A stretch of DNA of 64,000 bases from CAYTID01 sp964437735 (GTDB taxonomy: Bacteria > Bacteroidota > Ignavibacteria > UBA10030 > BY39): positions 1-64,000 of the forward strand of contig CAYTID010000001.1 of the NCBI GenBank assembly GCA_964437735.1, in the 5' to 3' direction. Position 1 is the first letter of the stretch; each line of letters opens with the position of its first letter. Below the pieces are notes generated by a model. That model had not been told where the DNA came from. It saw only the letters and a list, made by a program, of their open reading frames with translations, and made no database searches. Position numbers and translations under genes: made by a program. Shown here one piece after another: positions 46,569 through 54,904 of this stretch.

Positions 46569-48242
46569 CTATCCCCGGATCAATTTTTTATATCTGATTC
46601 GATGAGGTCTGTCGGTTTCAAGTCCCAGAACTTTCCTGCGATGTTCTTCATACTCTGAATAATTTCCATCGAACCATACCGCCTTACTATCTCCTTCAAA
46701 TGCTAAAATGTGTGTGGCTACCCGGTCGAGAAACCAGCGATCGTGCGAAATTATAACAGCACATCCGGCAAAATTCATTAATGCTTCCTCGAGTGCGCGA
46801 AGAGTATTTACATCAAGATCATTTGTCGGTTCATCGAGCAGTAAAACGTTTGCGCCTTGTTTTAAAACTTTGGCAAGATGCACCCTGTTTCTCTCGCCTC
46901 CCGATAGCACACCGCATAATTTTTGCTGGTCAGTTCCGCTGAAGTTGAACCTTGCAACATAAGCACGTGAATTTATTTCCCGATTACCCAATGAAATCAA
47001 ATCTTCTCCACCCGAAATCTCCTGCCATATCGATTTTTGCGGATCGAGCGGTCGATTTTGATCGACATAAGCAAGTTTTACGGTTTCACCAAGGATTATT
47101 TCCCCTTTATCAGGTTTTTCCTGAGAGGTAATCATTCGGAAAAGAGTCGTCTTTCCGGCTCCATTCGGACCGATAATACCAATAATCCCTCCGGCTGGAA
47201 GAGTGAAATTTAAATCTTCATAAAGCAAAATATCCCCGTACGACTTGACTACATTTTCAGCCTGAATAACAATATCACCTAAACGTGGACCTGAGGGAAT
47301 ATATATCTCAATTTCTTCCTGACGTTTTTGATTATCTTCCGCAAGCATTTTTTCATACGAACTTATCCTTGCTTTGCTTTTTGCATGACGTCCTTTGGGA
47401 TTAAGTCTGATCCACTCCAACTCTCGCTGTAATACTTTCTGCCTCTTAGATTCCTGTTTTTCTTCGACCGACAAACGTGCTTTTTTCTGTTCAAGCCATG
47501 ATGAATAGTTCCCCTCAAAAGGAATCCCTTCTCCTCTGTCAAGCTCCAGAATCCATCCTGCAACGTTATCAAGAAAGTAACGATCGTGCGTAACAGCGAT
47601 GACCGTTCCTTTATATTGAGAAAGATGCTGCTCAAGCCATCCTACAGATTCAGCATCAAGATGGTTTGTCGGTTCATCAAGGAGTAAAACATCAGGTTCC
47701 TGAAGTAACAGACGGCAAAGCGCAACGCGCCGCCGTTCGCCGCCTGATATTATTGACACAGATGTTTCGGGTGGCGGACAACGAAGCGCATCCATCGCTT
47801 GTTCAAGCTTGCTATCGATATCCCACGCTCCAAGATGATCAATCTTCTCCTGAAGTTTTGCCTGCTGCTCAAGTAAAACATCGAAATCTGCGTCAGGGTC
47901 TCCGAACTTTGCGTTAATAGCCTCATATTCCTTCAGTAAGTTAACAGTCTCGCGTGCACCCTCCTCGACTATTTCCCGTACAGTTTTTGATTGATCTAAT
48001 TCAGGTTCCTGAGGAAGATAACCAAATGTGATTCCTTTCTGAGCTGTTATCTGACCGAGATAATCTTTGTCAACTCCGGCAATTATCCGGAGCAATGTAC
48101 TTTTTCCGGAACCGTTTAAACCAAGCACACCTATTTTTGCTCCATAATAAAAAGATAGATATATGTCTTTTAAAACCTGTTTATTCGGTTTGTGAACTTT
48201 GCCAACACCTATCATTGAAAATATTATTTTTGTATCACTCAT
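46569..48242 (-). CDS. ettA: Energy-dependent translational throttle protein (ABC-F)
   Basis: 557 aa, matching EttA (about 555). Two ABC domains with Walker A GLNGSGKST near residue 43 and GPNGAGKTT near 360, signatures SGGERRRVALCRLLL and SGGERNRVHLAK, and LLLDEPTNHLDAESVGWLEQ / LLLDEPTNDLDVNTLRALEE. A linker (arm and P-site tRNA interaction motif) lies between the two domains. The C-terminus ends in RIRYKKLIRG, characteristic for EttA. It sits on the ribosome and gates entry into elongation according to the ATP/ADP ratio. Confidence 0.95.
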   Translation of the reverse strand: MSDTKIIFSMIGVGKVHKPNKQVLKDIYLSFYYGAKIGVLGLNGSGKSTLLRIIAGVDKDYLGQITAQKGITFGYLPQEPELDQSKTVREIVEEGARETVNLLKEYEAINAKFGDPDADFDVLLEQQAKLQEKIDHLGAWDIDSKLEQAMDALRCPPPETSVSIISGGERRRVALCRLLLQEPDVLLLDEPTNHLDAESVGWLEQHLSQYKGTVIAVTHDRYFLDNVAGWILELDRGEGIPFEGNYSSWLEQKKARLSVEEKQESKRQKVLQRELEWIRLNPKGRHAKSKARISSYEKMLAEDNQKRQEEIEIYIPSGPRLGDIVIQAENVVKSYGDILLYEDLNFTLPAGGIIGIIGPNGAGKTTLFRMITSQEKPDKGEIILGETVKLAYVDQNRPLDPQKSIWQEISGGEDLISLGNREINSRAYVARFNFSGTDQQKLCGVLSGGERNRVHLAKVLKQGANVLLLDEPTNDLDVNTLRALEEALMNFAGCAVIISHDRWFLDRVATHILAFEGDSKAVWFDGNYSEYEEHRRKVLGLETDRPHRIRYKKLIRG

Positions 48243-48253
48243 ATCAAATTTTA

Positions 48254-49168
48254 TTAATGTTTATATTCAGTATATTTTTTCTCTCCCGCTTCAATCCGCA
48301 AATTCAGATAATTTTGTTCAGGCGGTAACGGACACGTGGCGAATTCAGAAAAAACACAAGGCGGATTGTAAGATTTATTAAAATCAAGAACAACTATATT
48401 TTCCGAATCGGGTAAGCTAGTATAAAGGTAACGCCCCATACCGTATGTTTCCTTTCCGCTTGTCAGATCATTAAAAATTATAAACAAGTTGTTTCCATCT
48501 TTCAACGCATCTAGCTCATGGATTTTACCATCAACCTCAAATGAAATCGCCCCCGTACAAGTATCGTTATTAACCTGATTGAGTATATTAACTATCGGTA
48601 TGATTTTGGGCGGTATGTAGGGGATAAAATCTGCCTCGAATCTCCAATCGGGATTAATTTCAAAATATTCTAATCCTTTAAAATTCAGAAATGAAGGATT
48701 TTTATTGTCCTTCAATCTAACGCCAACCTGTTCGCCCCTTTTAATAATATAAAATGTAAATGATTCATGTTTCATAATTGTTGGATTTGCTTTCCCGTCT
48801 CCATCTGACAGAAGCTGAATTTCGGTTACAAGAGAATCATTCACAGTTATTTTTACATCCTTTGCAGCTTTGAGATGCATATTCCCATTATCAAGATAAA
48901 TAGAGCCAATATAGTTTAGAGTTCTGCCTTGCGGGAAAATAACTTTATTTGAAGAATCAGCTCCCATTTTATTTTCGCCTTCGGTAAGCCAAAACAGTCC
49001 TGTGAGAGTCAGCCAACTATCCGGTAGCTTAAGCCGATCATTACGTTTTTTCTGCCACTCTTGAATTTCAGAACGATATTCAAGAACATTGAAATTCTTA
49101 GTTTTACTGCAATTAAAAATTGTGAACGACAGTATTGATATTAATATAAAAAAGGATATGTATTTCAT
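48254..49168 (-). CDS. DUF1684-family lipoprotein
   Basis: 304 aa. A lipoprotein signal peptide ends at the lipobox FNC near residue 20. DUF1684 features follow: EIQEWQKKRNDRLKLPDSWLTLTGLFWLTEGENKMGAD near the N-terminus, VRLKDNKNPSFLNFKGLEYFEINPDWRFEA in the middle, and KETYGMGRYLYTSLPDSENIVVLDFNKSYNPPCVFSEFATCPLPPEQN at the end, where conserved cysteines sit. The family is widespread in Bacteroidota and Proteobacteria, and its function is unknown. The gene is 11 bases upstream of ettA. Confidence 0.9.
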   Translation of the reverse strand: MKYISFFILISILSFTIFNCSKTKNFNVLEYRSEIQEWQKKRNDRLKLPDSWLTLTGLFWLTEGENKMGADSSNKVIFPQGRTLNYIGSIYLDNGNMHLKAAKDVKITVNDSLVTEIQLLSDGDGKANPTIMKHESFTFYIIKRGEQVGVRLKDNKNPSFLNFKGLEYFEINPDWRFEADFIPYIPPKIIPIVNILNQVNNDTCTGAISFEVDGKIHELDALKDGNNLFIIFNDLTSGKETYGMGRYLYTSLPDSENIVVLDFNKSYNPPCVFSEFATCPLPPEQNYLNLRIEAGEKKYTEYKH

Positions 49169-49265
49169 ATGACAATTTATTTAATGGAAATATACAAAAT
49201 TCTTAGATAAAATTTAAGGTGGGAGTGATTTTTATTAAGGAATCACAATTTGGAATATTAAGAAT

Positions 49266-49290
49266 AAAAAAAGCCGAAACACAAGTTTCG
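49266..49290 (-). terminator. Terminator of the tRNA-Pro transcript
   Basis: On the minus strand a CGAAAC/GTTTCG stem with a four-base loop is followed by GGC and seven Ts. It lies just beyond the second trailer repeat, so the repeats at 49299-49474 should be transcribed together with tRNA-Pro. The remaining gap 49169-49265 shows no feature. Confidence 0.75.
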
Positions 49291-49298
49291 ATCTCCAT

Positions 49299-49385
49299 GT
49301 CGGGGCGGCCCCAAAGGGGCAAGCGGGATTTTGCGCCGGAGGCGCATCAGCCTTCGGCTGAGGACCTACAACCTCTTTTAATTTT
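49299..49385 (-). repeat. tRNA-Pro-derived trailer repeat, distal unit
   Basis: 87 bases, closely similar to the unit at 49386-49474. On the minus strand it reads GAGGTTGTAGGTC, then two perfect hairpins (TCAGCC-GAA-GGCTGA and TGCGCC-TCC-GGCGCA), then AAATCCCGC, a CCCC-TTT-GGGG hairpin and GCCCCGACA. The bases outside the hairpins match the 3' half of tRNA-Pro (GAGGTCGCGGGTTC..AAATCCCGC..GCCCCGACA). Confidence 0.85.
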
Positions 49386-49474
49386 GTCGGGGCTGCCCCC
49401 CGAAGGGACAAGCGGGATTTTGCGCCGGAGGCGCATCAACCTTCGGCTGAGAACCTACGACCTCTTTTCATTTT
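49386..49474 (-). repeat. tRNA-Pro-derived trailer repeat, proximal unit
   Basis: 89 bases directly 3' of tRNA-Pro. It has the same layout as the distal unit: GAGGTCGTAGGTTC, hairpin TCAGCC-GAA-GGTTGA (with one G-T pair where the distal unit has G-C), hairpin TGCGCC-TCC-GGCGCA, AAATCCCGC, a TGTCCC...GGGGGCA hairpin and GCCCCGACAAAAT. The pieces of tRNA sequence at both ends show it arose from the tRNA 3' half with inserted hairpins. Confidence 0.85.
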
Positions 49475-49475
49475 G

Positions 49476-49550
49476 TCGGGGCGGCGGGATTTGAACCCGC
49501 GACCTCTTGGTCCCGAACCAAGCGCGCTAGCCGGGCTGCGCTACGCCCCG
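49476..49550 (-). tRNA. tRNA-Pro (anticodon CGG)
   Basis: 75 bases. The acceptor stem pairs CGGGGCG with CGCCCCG, with discriminator A; CCA is not encoded. The anticodon stem CTTGG/CCAAG encloses the loop TTCGGGA, giving CGG, which reads CCG. The D arm has AGCGCAGCCCGGCTAGCGC and the T arm CGGGTTCAAATCCCG. It is followed by two repeats derived from its own 3' half. Confidence 0.95.
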
Positions 49551-49650
49551 TTTTCTAAATTTCGTAGTACGAATTTCGAAATACGAATATTGATAATTCA
49601 ATCAGATTTAAAAATTTTCATTTGAAAGATACTAAAGATAAACAGAAAAA

Positions 49651-50580
49651 TCAATTATTTTTAAAATGTTTTATTATGTCTGTGGATAGCTTGGAAAAAT
49701 CTGTATCATTATCAATCATGAACCATTTTATTCTTTCGTCCCTTCTGAACCAAGTCAACTGTCTCTTTGCGTATCTACGGCTGTTTCGTTTGATAAGTTC
49801 AACCATCGCGGCATAATCAATTTCTCCATTCAGATGCATAAACACTTCCTGATATCCAACCGTTTGCAGCGAATTGATCTCAGATGTATATCCTATATTT
49901 TTTAATTCTTTTACCTCCTCGATCAAGCCGTTGCTAACCATTTCGTCGACTCGCCTATTAATCCGCTCGTACAATATTTCCCTTTCCCAATCCAGTCCGA
50001 TGATGATTTTTCTGAAACTGATTTCGATTTTTTCATTTTGTAATTTCGATATTGGAATTCCGGTAATAGCATATACTTCAATCGCACGAATTATTCTTCT
50101 TACATTACTTGGCAGCATTTTAGAAGCAGCATCAGGATCAAATTTCCTTAATTCATCTAAAAGTTTTTCGGAACCTTCAGAGTGTAATCTTTCGTACAAT
50201 CCTTTCCTGACATGATCATCCGCAGAAGGCGCATCAAAAAATCCATCGATCAACGAATTCACATATAAACCCGAGCCGCCTACAACAATTGGTTGTTTTC
50301 CTTTTTTAAAAATCTGATCGATTCTCTCCCTTCCCTGTTTTCCGAATTCCCCTGCATTAAAAATTTCATCGGGTAAATATTCATCGATGAAATGATGCTT
50401 GCACGAATTCAGGACTCCGCGAGTCGGCTTAGCCGTACCAATGTCTAAATATTTATATATCTGTCGCGAATCTGCTGATATAATTTCGCCATCCAATTCC
50501 TTGGAAATGATTACGCTAAGTTCAGTTTTACCCGATGCGGTGGGACCAACTATTACAAGAACTTTTTTATTTTTTTCCAT
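49651..50580 (-). CDS. miaA: tRNA dimethylallyltransferase
   Basis: 309 aa. Adds a dimethylallyl group to A37 in tRNAs reading UNN codons. The P-loop VGPTASGKTELS is near residue 12, followed by EIISADSRQIYKYLDIGTAKPT and HHFIDEYLPDE. The RRIIRAIEVYAITGIPIS segment and the C-terminal YAKRQLTWFRRDERIKWF are diagnostic. It is the last gene of a run folP-cdaA-pcm-miaA. Confidence 0.96.
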   Translation of the reverse strand: MEKNKKVLVIVGPTASGKTELSVIISKELDGEIISADSRQIYKYLDIGTAKPTRGVLNSCKHHFIDEYLPDEIFNAGEFGKQGRERIDQIFKKGKQPIVVGGSGLYVNSLIDGFFDAPSADDHVRKGLYERLHSEGSEKLLDELRKFDPDAASKMLPSNVRRIIRAIEVYAITGIPISKLQNEKIEISFRKIIIGLDWEREILYERINRRVDEMVSNGLIEEVKELKNIGYTSEINSLQTVGYQEVFMHLNGEIDYAAMVELIKRNSRRYAKRQLTWFRRDERIKWFMIDNDTDFSKLSTDIIKHFKNN

Positions 50581-50605
50581 CAGGCTCCGTTAGTATCACC
50601 GCTAG

Positions 50606-51262
50606 TTACTTCTGCCAACCCATTTTCCCGATCAAAGGTACAAATTTAAATCCTAAAATGTCTTTTCTTTGATAACTGTCTCCCTCCCTTGTTACCACAT
50701 GGAGGTCTTGAAAATCTATGTTGCCTATCGGAATAACGAGCTTACCGCCGTTGACCAGTTGTGCCAGCAATGGTTCGGGAATTTCCGGCGCCGATGCTGT
50801 AACTATAATGCCGTCATAAGGAGCAAACTCTCCCCAACCGATTGTACCGTCGCCGCATTTTGAGACAATAGGATATTTAAGTTTATCGAATACTTTCCTT
50901 GCTTCGTTCAACAATTCCATATGTCTTTCGATAGTAAAAACTCTCGCTCCCATCTCTGCTAAAACCGCTGCCTGATAACCTGAACCAGTTCCTATTTCCA
51001 ATACCTTAGCCCCTTTTTTGATTTCTAGAGCTTCAGTCATTACTGCGACGGTATAAGGCTGTGATATGGTCTGTGATAATCCTATCGGTAATGCTGAATC
51101 TTCATAAGCTCTTCCTACAAATAAATCTCCCACAAATAAGTGTCGGGGGATTTTTTCCATAGCTCGTAATAATGATTCATCATTTACATTACGCCGGCGG
51201 ATTAAATCCACCATTTCCTTACGTTCGCTTTTATATCTTCCATTGCTAACAAAATCAGCCAT
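50606..51262 (-). CDS. pcm: Protein-L-isoaspartate O-methyltransferase
   Basis: 218 aa. Methylates isoaspartyl residues formed by protein ageing, starting their repair. Motifs: PRHLFVGDLFVGRAYEDSALPIGLSQTISQPYTVA near residues 39-73, the SAM-binding loop VLEIGTGSGYQAAVLAEMG, and APYDGIIVTASAPEIPEPLLAQL. Length and order match Pcm. It overlaps cdaA by eight bases and precedes miaA by 25 bases. Confidence 0.94.
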   Translation of the reverse strand: MADFVSNGRYKSERKEMVDLIRRRNVNDESLLRAMEKIPRHLFVGDLFVGRAYEDSALPIGLSQTISQPYTVAVMTEALEIKKGAKVLEIGTGSGYQAAVLAEMGARVFTIERHMELLNEARKVFDKLKYPIVSKCGDGTIGWGEFAPYDGIIVTASAPEIPEPLLAQLVNGGKLVIPIGNIDFQDLHVVTREGDSYQRKDILGFKFVPLIGKMGWQK

Positions 51263-52070
51263 TGGTTCTCAAACTACTCCAAATATTTTTCCAGGTTTTT
51301 TCTGTATATTTTATTAATCTGTTTCTTAATTCCTGCTGTAATTCATGCGCCGATAGTCCGGAAACTAAAACACCATTTTCCGCTATCGATAATGTTCCCC
51401 TTTCTTCGGAAACGATTACTACAATTACATCAGCTTGTTCTGAAATCCCCAAGCCGGCACGATGTCGCATTCCCAGAATTAATTCTCCGATTCTTGTCAC
51501 GTGAGAAAGCGGTAACGTACAGCGGGCAGCTTCAATAATACGATCTTTAATTATTACGGCACCATCGTGTAATGGTGATTTAGGATTGAAAATGGATATC
51601 AGTAATGCCTTGCTCACGAGCGCCTGAAGAGAAATTCCGGTTTCTACTAAACTTCTAATCCCTGTAGCCCTCGAAATAACAATCAAAGCGCCATGACGCT
51701 TTCGAGATAAATCAGCTGCAGCCGCGGCAATCTCGTCGATAGATTCCGTAACATCAATCCGTATAAATCGCCGGATTACACGATTTTTACCGATGATTAC
51801 CAGAAGTCTTCTTAACTCAGGTTGAAATAATATTATAAAAGCTATTACCCAAATATCCGTTAAAGTTCTCAGCAACCAACTCATAGCTTTCAGATTGATA
51901 GCTTGAGCGAAAAAAGAAAATGCTATTATCACAAGAAGTCCGACAAAAATCTGTGCGGCGATTGTTCCCCGCATAATAGTATACAACTTGTAAAATATAA
52001 TCGATACGATTGCAATATCCAGAACATCGACTAAAGTTACAGTAATAAATCCGATTTTAAATAATTCCAA
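51255..52070 (-). CDS. cdaA: Diadenylate cyclase CdaA
   Basis: 271 aa. Makes cyclic di-AMP from two ATP. Three transmembrane helices occupy about residues 10-85, followed by a DAC (DisA_N) domain with the catalytic motifs SPLHDGAVII near residue 180 and GMRHRAGLG near 210, then VVIVSEERGTLSIAENG. This membrane-plus-DAC form is CdaA. The start is TTG with a good AGGA site seven bases upstream. It lies ten bases from folP, a gene order seen in other bacteria. c-di-AMP controls potassium and osmotic balance and wall homeostasis in studied organisms. Confidence 0.94.
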   Translation of the reverse strand: MELFKIGFITVTLVDVLDIAIVSIIFYKLYTIMRGTIAAQIFVGLLVIIAFSFFAQAINLKAMSWLLRTLTDIWVIAFIILFQPELRRLLVIIGKNRVIRRFIRIDVTESIDEIAAAAADLSRKRHGALIVISRATGIRSLVETGISLQALVSKALLISIFNPKSPLHDGAVIIKDRIIEAARCTLPLSHVTRIGELILGMRHRAGLGISEQADVIVVIVSEERGTLSIAENGVLVSGLSAHELQQELRNRLIKYTEKTWKNIWSSLRTNG

Positions 52071-52079
52071 TTTTTATTC

Positions 52080-52913
52080 CTATTTTAATGCATCTACAAT
52101 TTTTGCAACTCGTTTCATTTCTTTAACATCGTGCACTCTTACAACATTTGCGCCCTTCATAATTGAAACAGCTATGGCAGCCGCAGTCCCCTCAAGCCTC
52201 TCATCCACCGGCAAATTAAGAATATTTCCGATAAAAGATTTCCGTGAAGGTCCGATTAGTACGGGATATTTCAGGTCCTTAAATTCATTTAATCTTTTTA
52301 AAATTTCGATGTTATGTTTTACATTTTTTCCGAAACCAATACCCGGGTCTACAAATATTTTCTTGACTCCATAACGTTCAGCCTTATCAATGCTTTCCTG
52401 TAGAGAATGTTTTATTTCGTCGATCAGATTCTCATATTCCGGATTATTTTGCATCGTTTTCGGATTGCCCTTCATATGCATTAACACGATCGCAGCATCA
52501 TATTTTCCTGCAATTTCAGCTATTCGTATGTCATTTCGCAAGCTGCTGATATCATTTATGATAGTTGCTCCTGATTCCAAGGCTTTTTCTGCAACCACCG
52601 ACTTTGTTGTATCGATCGAAATAGGAATTTTTGTTAAAGAATTCAACTTCCTGACTACCGGAATTACTCTTTCCAACTCAACCTCGACAGGGACTGAATC
52701 GGAACCGGGCTTTGTCGACTCCCCGCCGATATCAATAAAATCAGCCCCCTCGTCGATCATCCGCAGTGCATGATCGACAGCTTTTTCAGTGGAAAAATAT
52801 TCCCCTGCATCCGAAAACGAATCGGGTGTAACATTTAAAATACCCATTATATAAGTACGCTCTGTAAAATCGTACTCATGCGAATTAAATTTAAATAAAT
52901 TTTCTTTTAACAC
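52080..52913 (-). CDS. folP: Dihydropteroate synthase
   Basis: 277 aa TIM barrel. Joins hydroxymethyl-dihydropterin pyrophosphate to p-aminobenzoate. Motifs: IMGILNVTPDSFSDAGEYF near residue 22, DIGGESTKPGSD, ISIDTTKSVVAEKAL, INDISSL, IVLMHMKGNPKTMQ, VDPGIGFGKN and VLIGPSRKSFIGNIL. The start is GTG, since no ATG lies before the first strand. It completes the folate steps begun by folB and folK at 15 kb. It is first in the run folP-cdaA-pcm-miaA. Confidence 0.95.
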   Translation of the reverse strand: MLKENLFKFNSHEYDFTERTYIMGILNVTPDSFSDAGEYFSTEKAVDHALRMIDEGADFIDIGGESTKPGSDSVPVEVELERVIPVVRKLNSLTKIPISIDTTKSVVAEKALESGATIINDISSLRNDIRIAEIAGKYDAAIVLMHMKGNPKTMQNNPEYENLIDEIKHSLQESIDKAERYGVKKIFVDPGIGFGKNVKHNIEILKRLNEFKDLKYPVLIGPSRKSFIGNILNLPVDERLEGTAAAIAVSIMKGANVVRVHDVKEMKRVAKIVDALK

Positions 52914-52963
52914 ACTTTTCTCTTTTTGAATATATGAAAATTCTAACGGCAGTGCAATAAAAA

Positions 52964-52990
52964 AAAACGGCTCTTAATTCAAAGCCGTTT
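52964..52990 (-). terminator. Rho-independent terminator after trxB
   Basis: On the minus strand AAACGGCTT pairs with AGCCGTTT around a nine-base loop, followed by a run of about nine Ts. It lies 37 bases after the trxB stop and separates the trxB-queG-MBL group from folP. Confidence 0.87.
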
Positions 52991-53026
52991 GCAATTTATT
53001 AAAACATGAAATTCCAATATTCTTCA

Positions 53027-53971
53027 TTAGTGCAGACCTTCCAGATACCGCTCTGCATCGATAGCAGCTTGACATCCTGAACCAGCAGCAGTAATTGCCT
53101 GTCTGTAAACGGAATCTCCCACATCACCTGCTGCAAATACACCTGGAATATTTGTAGCAGTTCCTTTTCCGACAAGTTTTACATAGCCCGACTCATACAA
53201 ATCAATCTGACCTTTGAAGATAGAAGTATTCGGGACATGTCCGATTGCGATAAAAAGTCCTTCAGCTTTAATTTCAGACTTCTCACCGGTTCTTACATTC
53301 TTTATGCGTAATCCGGTCATCGATTTTTTTTCTTTTTCCTCTTTTCCCAACACTTCATCAACTACACTATCCCAGATGAAAGATATTTTCGGATTAGTCA
53401 TAGCTTTTTCCTGCATAATTTTAGAAGCTCTCAACTCATCTCTTCTGTGTATAACAATTACCTTTGAAGCGAATTTTGTTAAAAAGGTTGCTTCCTCTAT
53501 CGCTGTATCCCCCCCCCCAACGACGGTAACTTCTAAATTCTTAAAGAAGAATCCGTCGCAAGTTGCACATGCAGAAACTCCGTAACCGAAATATTTTTTT
53601 TCAGAATCAATATTCAGTAATCTGGCAGAAGCTCCGGTGGAAATAATAACTGCATCAGCAGTGAATAATTCATCGCCCGACCATAACTTAAAAGGTTTAC
53701 TCGAAAAATCTACTTTTGTAATATCTTTTGATATACAGTTTGTTCCAAACCTTTTTGCTTGTTTTTTGAATAACTCCATCATCTCGGGTCCCATTATTCC
53801 TTCCGGAAAACCGGGATAATTATCAACTTCCGTTGTGATTGTCAACTGCCCGCCCGGCTGACTTCCTTCAAACAATGTCGGATTCAGGTTTGCCCTCGAT
53901 GCATAAATTGCTGCCGTGTATCCAGCCGGACCTGAGCCGATTATTATTACTTTGCTGTGATTATTCTCCAT
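53027..53971 (-). CDS. trxB: Thioredoxin-disulfide reductase
   Basis: 314 aa, typical low-molecular-weight TrxR. FAD motif IIIGSGPAGYTAAIYASRANL at the N-terminus, redox-active CATC in ACATCDGFFF near residue 138, NADPH motif VVGGGDTAIEEATFL, and the C-terminal GVFAAGDVGDSVYRQAITAAGSGCQAA. It keeps thioredoxin reduced at the expense of NADPH. It abuts queG with almost no gap and ends in a clear terminator. No thioredoxin gene is in the window. Confidence 0.95.
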   Translation of the reverse strand: MENNHSKVIIIGSGPAGYTAAIYASRANLNPTLFEGSQPGGQLTITTEVDNYPGFPEGIMGPEMMELFKKQAKRFGTNCISKDITKVDFSSKPFKLWSGDELFTADAVIISTGASARLLNIDSEKKYFGYGVSACATCDGFFFKNLEVTVVGGGDTAIEEATFLTKFASKVIVIHRRDELRASKIMQEKAMTNPKISFIWDSVVDEVLGKEEKEKKSMTGLRIKNVRTGEKSEIKAEGLFIAIGHVPNTSIFKGQIDLYESGYVKLVGKGTATNIPGVFAAGDVGDSVYRQAITAAGSGCQAAIDAERYLEGLH

Positions 53972-54901
53972 CTATTCTTCCTTGTTTTTTCTTGCGTTAT
54001 CGAAATTATTTAAAAATTTTTTCAATTTTATCCTTTTAATTGGTGAACGATGAAACAGTCTATCAAATTCACTCATTTCATTCACATTGTTATCTATTAG
54101 ATTCAGATTTTCCAATTTGGATTCAAATTCTTTAATTTTGGTAATTTTTGAGAATTTTTTATTCCATGGACAAACGTCCTGGCATTCATCGCAACCATAT
54201 ATCCACTCTCGGGTTTTATTTCCAATTATCGGATCAATGACATTTTTCTGTTCGATAGTTATGTAAGAAATACAAAGTCTTGAATCGAGTATATGCGGTG
54301 AAATTAATGCACCCGTCGGACAGGCTTCAATACATTTATTACACGTACCGCAGTAATTTTGATAAGGATCATCATATTCAAGTTCAACATTCAATAAGAT
54401 GACACCAAGAAATAGCCATGATCCATATTCACGGTTCATTATCAGAGAATTTTTACCCACCCAACCAATACCAGCACGATTGGCAAACGCTTTTTCCATA
54501 ATTGCTCCCGAGTCGACAAAATATTTCCCATGAGTATCAGGAATAATTTGCTTTGTGTATTCCAATAATTCTTTAAGCTTGCCTCCGATTACGTTGTGGT
54601 AATCATCTCCCCAAGCATAACGCGAAATTTTACCCAACAGATGTTTGTTTGAATCGGAATTTCTCTGAAAATAATTTCCAGCCGCGATTAGGACAGATTT
54701 AGCATCAGGCATTATTTTAAAAGGATTTATTCGTTTTTCATAATTTTTTCGCAGCCACACCATATCTGCATGGAATCCATTCCCTAACCATTTTTTTAAA
54801 TTTACCCCCTCTTCCTTTAGTTCTTCTGCCTTTGCAATTCCGATTTTTGTAAAACCTAAATCTATTCCCTTTTTCTTAATAGATTTTGTAATCAAAGACA
54901 T
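53972..54901 (-). CDS. queG: Epoxyqueuosine reductase
   Basis: 309 aa from the ATG at 54901; a GTG directly before it is the alternative. It is a cobalamin-dependent iron-sulfur enzyme that makes the last step to queuosine in tRNA. The N-terminal domain holds KYFVDSGAIMEKAFANRAGIGWVGKNSL, the cobalamin/catalytic region with aspartate. Two 4Fe-4S clusters bind at CGTCNKCIEACPTGAL and CDECQDVCPWN. The C-terminal HEAT-like part is short compared with the ~375 aa proteobacterial form. It lies between the MBL-fold gene and trxB in one operon. Confidence 0.94.
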   Translation of the reverse strand: MSLITKSIKKKGIDLGFTKIGIAKAEELKEEGVNLKKWLGNGFHADMVWLRKNYEKRINPFKIMPDAKSVLIAAGNYFQRNSDSNKHLLGKISRYAWGDDYHNVIGGKLKELLEYTKQIIPDTHGKYFVDSGAIMEKAFANRAGIGWVGKNSLIMNREYGSWLFLGVILLNVELEYDDPYQNYCGTCNKCIEACPTGALISPHILDSRLCISYITIEQKNVIDPIIGNKTREWIYGCDECQDVCPWNKKFSKITKIKEFESKLENLNLIDNNVNEMSEFDRLFHRSPIKRIKLKKFLNNFDNARKNKEE

Positions 54902-54904
54902 CAC

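Noticed and set aside
49219..49494. 91-codon plus-strand frame through the tRNA-Pro trailer repeats
   Set aside because: It reads through the repeat units and into the tRNA; the repeated peptide pieces (RRRINLRLRTYDL-like) come from the RNA hairpins, not from a protein.
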